Origin: Ascidia mentula | Taxonomy: Eukaryota; Chordata; Ascidiacea; Phlebobranchia; Ascidiidae | Direction: 5' to 3' | NCBI GenBank assembly: GCA_947561715.1 | Contig: OX387199.1 | Span: forward strand, 11,041,001-11,105,000 | Length of the DNA stretch: 64,000 bases | In this document: piece after piece, positions 40,248 through 57,449 of the stretch | Layout of the letters: each line of letters starts with the position of its first letter | How positions within the stretch are numbered: the stretch's first letter is position 1 | Notes under the pieces: model-generated | Told to the model about the DNA's origin: nothing | Seen by the model: the letters and a program-made list of their open reading frames with translations, nothing else | The model's database searches: none | Made by a program: the position numbers and the translations under genes

Positions 40248-41885
40248 TTACACCAGAGGAAAACTCAAAAGGCCGAATACAGATAACATAAATAACAGCA
40301 AATTGTAATGATTTACTGAACCACCAGAAGTAGTGGTCATCAGGCCCAAACCACTTGTACTACTTAAATCAGAAGATTGTGGCATTGAGGTGGTCATACT
40401 CATGGAACCGCCATTTGTTGATGAAAAGCCGCTTTGTGGAGACATCACACCTCCCGGGGTGCTTGGACTTGGATTGGTGCTGCCTTGGGTTACAACTCCA
40501 ACCCCACTGTTTGTAATGGAACCCCCGGAAGTTTTCGCTGTTGCCATGACGACTACAGTGCTTGATGCAACCGCGCTGCTGGTTACGGCGGATGATGCGT
40601 TAGGAACGGACTGATTACCTGAAAGGCTGGTTGAGATGTTACCAGAGGGGTTTGTTGGTGGCTTTGTTGGTGGCTTTGCTGGGGTCCTACGTGTTGAAAA
40701 AAAGAAGCCTGGTATGACACCCCGGGGAGGTCCCAGCCCAGGAGGAAAAAGACCGCCGAAACCGAATTGTTGAGCCGGGTTTGGTGGAGCCGGCGGGTTC
40801 GTTGGAACCGCTGCGTCTGCTATGCCGGTTTGCTCAGCTATAGTAACGTTGTTGCAATTATCGGTTGCACAACAGTTTGCTCTGCATGACCTGTAGGTAA
40901 AAATTTAAATAAAGTCATATTTTTGCGCGAAAGGTGTTCTGTGATTGTCTACATATGTATTCTCTTATGTATTAGGTGCGGTATATTTGAAAATGCAATA
41001 TAGTTAGTAGTTCTATAAATAACTTTTGTTTCAAAAAATCAAAAAGAAACGAAGAGCATCTCGATGAAGCTCTACGTAGGTAAAATTAATTTATTCAGTA
41101 TTTTCAAGAAAAAGGCTGAGATTAATCCGAAGCGTGCCTGTTGCTCCTGGTATCCCTGGTTACCTTTTTTGAAGACCCGTGCGTCACCACTACTGAATTT
41201 TACTTTAATTCATCGGTTACATTTCCCATCGAACGCAGATTTTAACATCAAATTCCGGACCGGAAAAAACTGCATAGTTTGCGTAATAGTAGATAACTTA
41301 CATCATACGAGTAAAGGGGTTCGAATTACTAAGCTCTTTCGTGTAGTTTTTGCAATCAATATTTAAGCACGAAGAGGCGTTGACGCACTTGCCGTAAACC
41401 CACTTGTCTTTCCCTGAAATAAAAAGGTGGATCTATTGATTAACAGTTGGAAAACAAATAATATTGTGAAACATTTTTATGGGAAAACTTTTATAAATAA
41501 CAAAATGTACCAATCACAGACCCGCAACAAGTAAAATGCTTCGATATTCATTTATTTTACTTAGTGCCTTTGCAAAACGACAATACTAATAAAACTAACT
41601 AGGAAAAGTTATCTTGGTTGCTTTTAGTGGTAATCAAATCTGTGAATTGTTCGAAGTCTTACCCGATTGGCTGATGACCAGAGCATGCAAAGTCGACTCT
41701 ACGCGAAGACATTGCATTGGTTCGGCTCCTCCTGATGGACATGGAGCTGACATGAATCTGTTGATTGGATTTATGTTTGGACCGTTGAGAGAATCGTTTT
41801 GAAAGCAATTTAAACTTTCAGCATCGCCCATCAACATCAAAATTGCCACAGTGGCAATAAAAATCTTCGACACAATTCCAGACAT
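40248..41885 (-). CDS. Ly6/uPAR-domain GPI-anchored surface protein with mucin-like stalk, 3 exons
   Basis: Exons are 41885-41663, 41413-41302 and 40890-40248, summing to 978 nt or 325 residues. Residues 1-24 form a signal peptide (hydrophobic KIFIATVAILMLM). About 25-125 is a three-finger Ly6/uPAR domain with ten cysteines, starting LNC and ending in the diagnostic SCRANCCATDNCNN. Then follow a proline-rich hinge with PPTKPPTNP-type repeats (about 130-185) and a long Ser/Thr/Gly-rich stretch (about 185-300) expected to be heavily O-glycosylated. The C-terminus is a hydrophobic tail NLLLFMLSVFGLLSFPLV with no basic residues after it, as in GPI-anchor signals. The product should therefore sit on the outer plasma membrane, raised on a mucin stalk. 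The ligand is unknown. All splice phases agree. Confidence 0.8.
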
Positions 41886-42121
41886 ATTTAAACACGCCTG
41901 TTATGAGCAAAATAATTGAATTTAAATCCTATGCCACTTCGCTTTCTCATATTAACTGTATTTTTAAATTATTAAAGGATATTAACATCATAAGTTTTTC
42001 GTTGACAAAGAACTGCTTTCGAAGATGATTTGCATTTTATTCGCCTAAAGAAACATTTATTTTTTCTTTTCCCAATAATAAAACTAAATTTAATCAGCGC
42101 ATGAGGTTAGTCAAGTCATTT
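41886..42121. promoter_or_regulatory. 5' flank of the Ly6-like gene
   Basis: A short AT-rich gap upstream of the Ly6-like start codon. It also holds a minus-strand AATAAA (TTTATT at about 42056) that could serve the small frame at 42122-42313. No promoter motif is clear. Confidence 0.3.
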
Positions 42122-42313
42122 CTAGCAAAATTTAGATCCATACGGTCTGACGACCTTTTCTATTCTGTCAAACAGTAGATAGGAACGTGGCAACAGGGGC
42201 CGCGCTTCCTTAAATAAAGTTTGCTCCACGTTAACACTAACGATTTTCTTGTTTTTATATTTTACGGGACCTGGAGTGACGCACACGTCGCAGAAATTAC
42301 TGTTTGTTGACAC
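42122..42313 (-). CDS. Possible small protein of 63 residues, unknown
   Basis: A single-exon frame starting MSTNSNFCDVCVTPGPVKY and ending RIEKVVRPYGSKFC. It has a CxxC pair near the N-terminus, is basic overall, and shows no membrane segment. A minus-strand AATAAA lies about 60 bp past the stop, as for a short transcript. Another start further upstream (around 42336-42357) is in a different frame and stops early, so it could be an upstream ORF. I do not recognise the family. It could equally be the last exon of a longer gene, or chance. Confidence 0.3.
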   Translation of the reverse strand: MSTNSNFCDVCVTPGPVKYKNKKIVSVNVEQTLFKEARPLLPRSYLLFDRIEKVVRPYGSKFC

Positions 42314-45190
42314 GGATATTCGTGCTACACGAAGCCATATTTAAAAATTGTGTCGTCATGGCGGATATCACGCGGGGTTGGCCGGAAAATATTGCACTAT
42401 GTTGTATGAATCTAATCTCAACAAAACTGCCATATACTTAACTCTAATTGGGTTTTATATAAAAAAAAGTTCTCATTGCTAGTATTTTTGTGGTTAAGAG
42501 TTTGACGATCCGCAATACTTTAATATTAATCATTCAAAACATTTACTTGTCGGCTGTTGTATTGACTGTGAATAAAATCTTTGTATCGTATTTAAAGTTT
42601 TTCGCTGACCACGAGTGAAACACAAGACTTTCAAAGGAGTCAAGCTTTTGTCGTAATGTTTATTATCGAGACACCAATGGTTTTACAGGTTCGATAAACC
42701 GTTGTAGTTCTGTTGATCTTTCTGATGCTAGTAACTCAAACGATGTCTGCTCAGACAAAATGTAAAATAGATCTTGCTGGAAAAAATCAGTACAAAATAT
42801 GTTAAAACATCTTGCAATACTTAGCATGAATAAAATGTGTTTTTGGTGTATGACATATACGATACCGATACACAACACGACACGAAAACTACTTTTAGTA
42901 AATTTAGGTTGGATGATATCATCACTAGCTAATACAATCCCCCATACAGTCTATAAATACAAATATCCGTTTCCTGTTATGAAGTGTCTACATATACGAT
43001 CCTACGTGAGGGCTTAATCCGAGAAAGCATGTTACGGTCAATTATTCAACACATGCTTGGTCTTTCTCCCACCCCATCCCCAAACATACTTCCGACCTGT
43101 TCGTGGTTTAATTGTTTAGGATTTTAGAAGAATTTAATTGTAGCAACGTGATTTTAATGACTAAATCTTTGTTTTTGACCGTTTAAGGTAGGACGTCTCA
43201 AACTTTTGCTCCGTCTCTGTGAAGAAACCGCTCATTGAATATATTAACAGTTTATCACTCAAACCAATTATAATTGAAGAACAATTTAAACCAAGAACTA
43301 CATAAAAGGCTATCTTTTTTAAAGATATACTTTGGTGTTGACATATATTAATGATCAGAGCACCTGGGAGAAATAAATCTGCTGGTGCGAAACGCTTATG
43401 ACGCTATCAGAATTATGCATTGCACGCACCCCGTCTTTTAATATAACATCCGTTTCTTATTGTTAAGCGTTTGCATTTACGACCTTACGCAACGTAAGGT
43501 CTTACGAAAGACCACTTTGCAGTAAAGCGTGTTCTGTATCGCAACTTGAGGTTCCGTGTAATCGATATTCAGCAGGGATGTTTATAAAATCCCTTTAAGT
43601 TACATAATCTACAAAACAGAAGCCTACAATTACTTTTTTTTTCTTTATGTTATCATTTTTTTAGAATTTCTACAAGACACATTAGATTTTAATTCCCTCA
43701 TTCGTGTTTGAGTGTAGAAATCTTACTTTGTAAGAAAACGATTTGCAAAAGTATCAACGTGTGTGTATGGTGTGATGCGTTCTTTAAATCAACTAATCGA
43801 AGAACATTTTACAACAGACCACAAGCACTTATTAATGGCGCGATCGTATTCTTAAACGCATATAAAAGTTTAAAACCCGGGGAATTAACTAGAACCCTGC
43901 CTGTATGCCACAAAACGATTCTTGGTCTGCGTCACAATTGTGCGTCACTGTAGCGCGTGTTGCATCACAAACGACGTTTGTAGGGTCTTGAAACAATAAC
44001 TTGTTTTGTCTCATAAATTTGCTGTGGATGCAATGTTGAATGCGTAGAGAAGTAATTTCGTAAAATTAAATTTGCGGACGAATCCGGTTAATCGCATAAT
44101 GCCATTGCTTTGAAAGCAATCCCCGTTTCCAGCTTATTTTTGCAAATTTATCAACTTGTGGTAAAAGCCTTTAGATTTGTTAATGTTTAATACAGTCAAA
44201 CGTTGTGCTATTTCAAAGCTTGTATACCAATGTCAAAATATTATACTCAATACAAGTGACACAAGGTTTACAACTGGTTTATTTGAAAACAAAATGGAAT
44301 GTTTGTTTTATTTCAAATGCAGGATAACAAAGTTTGTTACATTGTCAAACTGAAATGTATACTGTATATTTTTAATCTCATCCTTAGGCCGCTGTAGTTC
44401 TCGCCGGTGACCACTATAGCCTACAAGCTGAAATCTTATTGTCGTAATATATTGTTTTATTATTGTTATTTAAAAGAGTTATATTTGCTTATAGGTTACC
44501 AGACACTTATATTGCGTGTGATCAATAGTCGGCTGCGCTAGGGATGGGGTATGGTGACTTCTTAGCTTTACAGAAACAGGAATTACTCTATGAGCACATA
44601 GCTGCTTTAGGTGATTTCTATGCCACGGTTTTCCAAAGGTAATTTCCCTTTTCGACTAATTGTTGGTTGGTGGATGGTTTGGTTCTGCTTTGTTGTGAGT
44701 AAACTGTAATAATTGTAAAGTCTGGTGTATTCTAGATGTGCCAAGGCGAACACAGTATATGTGCTGTTTCGCATTATCGGTAACGGTAAAACAGGTGTTG
44801 ATTTCGTCGCTGGTTTATTTGGACGAATGTACAAAACGTAACAAAATTAACGTTTCAGTTGGAACGAAATGCCGATCACTTAACGTGATACAGGTATCAT
44901 AGTATTCATGGGTGCAACAAAGTATAAGCTGATTCGTGAGTGTACATAACTAAAGCACAAACGTGTATTTGACACTTTGCAAAACAGCTTCAGTCTTGCG
45001 TTGTTTAGAATTACAAATATTCAATTGAAATAGACTACATTATTACATCATAGTATCGTATTTTCCCATTTACCAGCAGTATTTTCCCTGTTTATTGCTT
45101 CTTTAAACTGTGAGTGGTGTTTGTAATCCCCGCTATTCTTTTTAGTAGGTGTGTATTTCCTCATATGTATTTTGTCAACTGGTGATTAAA
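42314..45190. other. Long intergenic region with a weak direct repeat
   Basis: No convincing coding exon in 2.9 kb. Two imperfectly similar stretches of about 60 bp lie at 42963-43017 and 43446-43505, sharing ATCCGTTTC, an AAGxGT core and a TACGAxCxTACG end. The second contains a perfect 9-bp hairpin, GACCTTACG-caa-cgtaaggtc (43481-43501). The right end should contain the promoter of the plus-strand NUDCD3 gene; no core element is evident. Confidence 0.4.
43481..43501. repeat. Perfect 9-bp inverted repeat with 3-base loop
   Basis: GACCTTACG, CGA-side spacer CAA, then CGTAAGGTC. Its function is unknown. It lies in gene-free DNA inside one of two related 60-bp stretches. Confidence 0.6.
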
Positions 45191-48100
45191 ATGACATCAA
45201 CGGCCACCCCAAAAATGCTTCAAGCTTATGACAATACCCTTTTGGGTATTCTTCAGCATGAAGCTGGGCTGGAACCATTCCTTGATGTGATTTTTGGGTT
45301 TTTAAGTCGCAAAACTGATTTCTATCAAATTATGACTGAACCCAAGCAAAAATATGGCTTTCCAGTTGGTGTTGCAGAAAAAATGATTGAAAAGGTACAA
45401 AAAAGGATTATTGAGCATCTTTATTTATTTATTTTGTGTCATAGACCACATGAATCACATTTAATTTCTTTCCTTGTTGTTATCTGATACCAAGTATTGT
45501 CTCTAACTTTTGTATGTACATTTATAACTAGCATTTCAGAAAGTACCAAGACATCGTTATTGAGGCACAGTCAAAAGCCCTCGAAAAGCAGAAGAAAAAT
45601 GAAACCAGCATGCCAAAAGAACCCAAGGCAAAGGAGGATTCAAGTAAAAAAGAGGGAAACAATGATTTGATTGAATCTGATCAAACAAAGACTGCAATTG
45701 AAAATGCCCAAGAAAGCAAGAAAGATATATTGTCTTCAGAAGAAATCACTTCCCTGGCAAAAAATCAAGATGGCTCCCTGAAGTATATTTTGGAAATCTT
45801 GTTTAAATTTTTTTTTTGTGTTTAACTTTATCCAAGCTAGTCCCCTAAAGAGCATTTGAATTTAATTTTGTTGAAACAGCTTTCCTTTTACAGCCAATCT
45901 GCCTTCCAAGATAACCCCGACAGCTACAATGGTGCAGTGATGGACAAATACAGTTGGTCCCAAAACTATGATGATGTGGATGTAAAAATACCAGTGGCAA
46001 AGTCAGTTGCAAAAGGGAAGCAGGTCAAAAATATGTTTTGATTTGTAAACACGTTTAAAATATATCCTCTATTTAATATTGGTCTGAAGGCCGCATCTCT
46101 GTATTTCTATGGAAAAGACTTTCCCGGTTGGGAATTGCCCTTCTCGAACTCCTGCGTAACAGAGTAAAATTGTGTGTAACAATGCAATGGGTCATGCATG
46201 GGCGCCAGTGTTTTGGTTGAATGAGCGCAGATGAACAGGCTGTTGCCAGGGCGATTTTCAGCGTGTTTGGGGCAGTTTTAGTTTGTTTTTCAGGGCTATT
46301 AGTCAGGCAGTAAATTGGTAGAGGGTGCTGTTGTACATGTAGCTGAAAAACTACCCAAATATTGAGGTTGATTTTGTGAAAAAATGAATCACAGAATGTA
46401 TGTTCAATTTGTGATTTTCTGTTAGTGCGGACCCTTGGCAAGGAATTGTGGCCAAATTTATAATCAAAATAACTACTTAAACTGCTCCCCCGGGGGCATT
46501 TTGACCCTCTGTTGGCCATTATTTTGGTCAAAAAAGCAGAAAAAAGTGTAGGTTTGTTTTGTGAAAAAATGAATCACAGAAAGTTACCTCCATTTGCGAT
46601 TAAGTGAAGCCACCAACCCTCCTCTACACAATTCATGAAGAATTAGATGTCTTGTAATTGTCTTGGGGCCCCACCGGGGCTGTTTGTACACCCCCTAGGA
46701 CTGACAATTTAGCAGTTAGCCTTTGCAAAACCCCCCAATGTGCTGTCTTAATGCAGCTGCAATCAATTTTTTTTCTGTTCAGCAATAGAAGTCCCCCTTC
46801 ATGAGTCATCAGACCCGGCAATTGTTTTTGGCAAACAAGAGAAACTGTAACCAGGTGCACAATAACAAATGACTTCTAAAACTCAATTTTTGGGATTTAA
46901 TTGAGAGATGCGGCCTGTATAGATCAGTGTTTCACAAACTTTTTCCAATCACGTACCGCTTATTTGTTTTTTGAAGCACTGTGTATTACTATACCATAAC
47001 TGTTATGACATAACACCAATGAACAACAATTTAGCCAATATCACCAGTTGCTTGGATTTCTTTATTGTGCATTTGTGACGCAGTAGTATCAACGTGAAAT
47101 TGTTGCACAGTTGAATACACGATGTCAGAATTACTTCAACAGTGCAACAATTTTACGTTGATACTATTGCGTCACAAATACACAATAAAGAAAACCGACA
47201 TCATGTATTTGCAGCGGTTTTGGCTTCTGCAAAGTGCGGCAAATTGTATAGAGTAGAATAAATCGCGTACCACTTGAAAAGCTCTCGCGTACCACTTGTG
47301 GTACGCGTACCACAGTTTAAGAACCACTGGTATAGATGATAGTTATCTTAAACAGATAGTACTTGAAATGTGTCTTAATAGTGAAAATTGATTGAGTTGT
47401 AAGTTCAATTTTCTGCATAAAACAGTAAGATTTATTTAAAGCACCCAGTACTTTACATGGTTCATGTAAATAATATAGAAGCACAACCAAAGATATTTTA
47501 TTGAAAAGGTTTGTGGGGTGTTTTAAAGGTAAAAATTGAAATTCAACGAAAGCATTTGAAAGTAGAAGTGAAAGTGAACCCAACTGACAGTAAAATGGAG
47601 ACGATTATCAATAATGAGTTGCAACATGAAGTTAACAAAGAAGAAAGCATGTGGTCACTGGAAGGTGGAAAAAGTGTTGTGGTGAGAATATTTTTGTTCA
47701 CTGGAAGTTAATTGTATATAAGCTAAGAAAAAGCAAACTTTTTAGCAAAAATTAAACAATGGTTTTTATTGTACTTAACAACTGTTTATAATCCATTTGT
47801 TTGATGTTTTTCCTGGATATATATTTCACCTGATTGCTGGCATCAACGTTATCGCTAAAATCACAAACAATGCAGTTTAAAAACCAACATAAACAAAGGA
47901 ATGTAAATGTAAAATAACTCACAAACTGACAATCAGATGTACAGATTGAATGAGACTGTCGATTTCCAATGTAAATTAAGAGACACTCGATAAAAGCTGG
48001 TGTTATATTCAACAGTTATTGTTAAAAATGAAACACCCCAAGATTTCATCTTAATTTGACAATTAATTTAAACGTTTGTAGTATCATATGGTGTTTGTTA

Positions 48101-48767
48101 CATGAACAAGTTTGCATATTACGACAGCAGTGAATCTCTCTATTTACCTGACACAATCATTACACTGGAATGAACGCTTAATGTAAAATAAACAATGTAG
48201 TCCTGAAAGGAAAGGAAAAGTGCACCGGAATACAGGGATAGTAATTGTCATAATGTTACAGATCACACTCACTAAAGATAAGAACATTTGGTGGACAAAA
48301 TTACTGGAGAACGACCAAGAAATTGATATTCAAAAAATTTGTCCTGAGAGATCGATGGCTGACATGGACGAGGAAGAAAAAGCAGTTATCAATAAATTAC
48401 AATTTGATGAAAAACAAAAACGTCTTGGATTGCCTCAAAGCCATGAATTAGTATGCGGGGTTTTCAATTTAACTCTTTTAAATGTATTTACATCAGTGTT
48501 GTATCAAATTACTACTATTTGTAACTGATGCTTCCAGGCATATTATCAATACAAAAAGGCTATTCTGGCAATAATAGTTATAAATACCAACGTTTTGCAA
48601 AACGCTTTGTGCTGTTACTGGTATCCAAACGTTAAATTAAACTGATTTTGTTTCAGAAAGTGCATGAAATGATAAAAAAGGGATGGGATGCCGAGGGATC
48701 GCCTTTCAAAGGGCAGGAGTTTGATCCCAAAATGTTTAATATTTCTCCAGGATCTGTTGGACAGTAG
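45191..48767 (+). CDS. NUDCD3: NudC domain-containing protein 3, 6 exons
   Basis: An Hsp90 co-chaperone-type protein. In vertebrates it stabilises dynein intermediate chain and other client proteins, acting in the cytoplasm. Exons are 45191-45394, 45532-45782, 45894-46023, 47529-47681, 48262-48450 and 48657-48767, together 1038 nt or 345 residues (human 361). The N-terminal helical block (LLGILQHEAGLEPFLDVIFG, then FLSRKTDFY) is at about residues 14-40. A charged Lys/Glu-rich linker fills about 75-150. The CS/p23-like domain runs from NPDSYNGAV and YSWSQNY to MWSLEGGKSVV and NIWWTKLL (about 155-260). The C-terminal block has ERSMADMDEEEKAV and the family ending KKGWDAEGSPFKGQEFDP and FNISPG. 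The start at 45191 is preferred because an upstream in-frame ATG at 45161-45163 adds residues the family lacks. Intron 3 contains two nested transposons. Confidence 0.93.
46087..46915 (-). mobile_element. Solitary copy of the 829-bp TIR element in NUDCD3 intron 3
   Basis: Runs from AAGGCCGCATCTCT to AGAGATGCGGCC with exactly the same ends and length as the array copies, but with unrelated flanks (CTG before, TGTATAG after), and no 1056-bp block attached. The orientation matches the right arm. I count three private substitutions (around 46397 and 46790) against right-arm copies. It carries the right-arm CTGTG variant in both internal subrepeats. A 2-bp TG flank on both sides could be the target duplication. 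Its existence away from the array is the best evidence that the 829-bp segment moves on its own. Confidence 0.85.
46925..47329. mobile_element. hAT-type MITE, 405 bp, abutting the 829-bp element
   Basis: The ends are CAGTGTTTCACAAACT and, reverse-complemented, CAGTGGTTCTTAAACT. A perfect 8-bp target duplication GTATAGAT occurs at 46917-46924 and 47330-47337. The left duplication starts one base after the 829-bp element ends, so the MITE landed at the very edge of that element or the reverse. GTACGCGTACCAC-type palindromic motifs occur near the right end. No coding capacity. Confidence 0.92.
47057..47193. repeat. Near-perfect 59-bp palindrome inside the hAT MITE
   Basis: Arms 47057-47115 and 47135-47193 are reverse complements with about four mismatches, separated by 19 bp. 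The transcript could fold into a long hairpin within NUDCD3 intron 3. Confidence 0.85.
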
Positions 48768-48828
48768 CCATTTTGTTTCAAATTCTTTCCAGTATGAATA
48801 CCGATACTGAACTTCTGCTCGCCAAAGC

Positions 48829-48834
48829 AATAAA
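48829..48834 (+). terminator. Poly(A) signal AATAAA of NUDCD3
   Basis: Lies 62 bp after the NUDCD3 stop codon (TAG at 48765-48767), followed by a T-rich stretch. Confidence 0.6.
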
Positions 48835-49664
48835 TTTTTCTTTTATATTTTAATGCTGGTGGATTTTGCATGATGTTACAATTAACTGCAGTAATGAAAT
48901 ATTGACGTTGCCAAGTTTGCATGAGAGAATTATAATAATTAAACGTCCTGTTAAGAATTTCAATTCAGATCCTGAGCTTAAATATACTCTTCCTAATAGC
49001 CGCAGCTATTCAGGGCAGATCTTTTATAAAAACTTAATAAAGACATGTAGGAAACTGAAAAAGGGGCTATTCATAACGGCAGTTTTGTTGTCTGGTGAGA
49101 GAACACGTCGCAAATGCCCTCTGGCACAAATTGAATTCTCTGGTAATTGCAGTCTGACTGGTTGAAATGACAACGTACAATTTTTAGATTTCATACATAA
49201 ATTTTAGTTCAGTTAAATGTAGCGAGACAATAACGTATTATGAATTAACAAAAGGTTAATGAGTTAAGCATGAAAGCAAATGATACCCGGTATTTCGGAA
49301 CTGATGAGAAGTTCGAAGTGGAGCCTTTGTGCGTAGCATTCAGCACTGAGTCATAATCTGATTCCGGAAAGCAGCTGATTAGATTTGTCAACACAATGTG
49401 TTAGTTGTGACATTTCAAAAAAATTAAAAACGTTTCATACGCGTTAAGAGTAGAATACGCAAATTGTCTTTATGGCCAGGTTTACACAGAACAGAATAAT
49501 TACTAATATTTTGAGCATTAAAAGAAAATTCTTCCTGAGCCTAAATACCCCTTGTAGGCATTTCAGTATGTTAAAGACCAATATGTATGTGAAGTGAAAT
49601 ACCAACTGTAACTAAAATAGGAAAATTAAGGACAGCCTATTTGAACTTGGAGATTTGGCAAATT
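48835..49664. other. Intergenic DNA between NUDCD3 and the cellulase gene
   Basis: I see no gene here. A 99-codon plus frame at 48866-49165 has no start context and no recognisable motif. The right end should hold the cellulase promoter. Confidence 0.4.
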
Positions 49665-57449
<7,785 letters not shown>

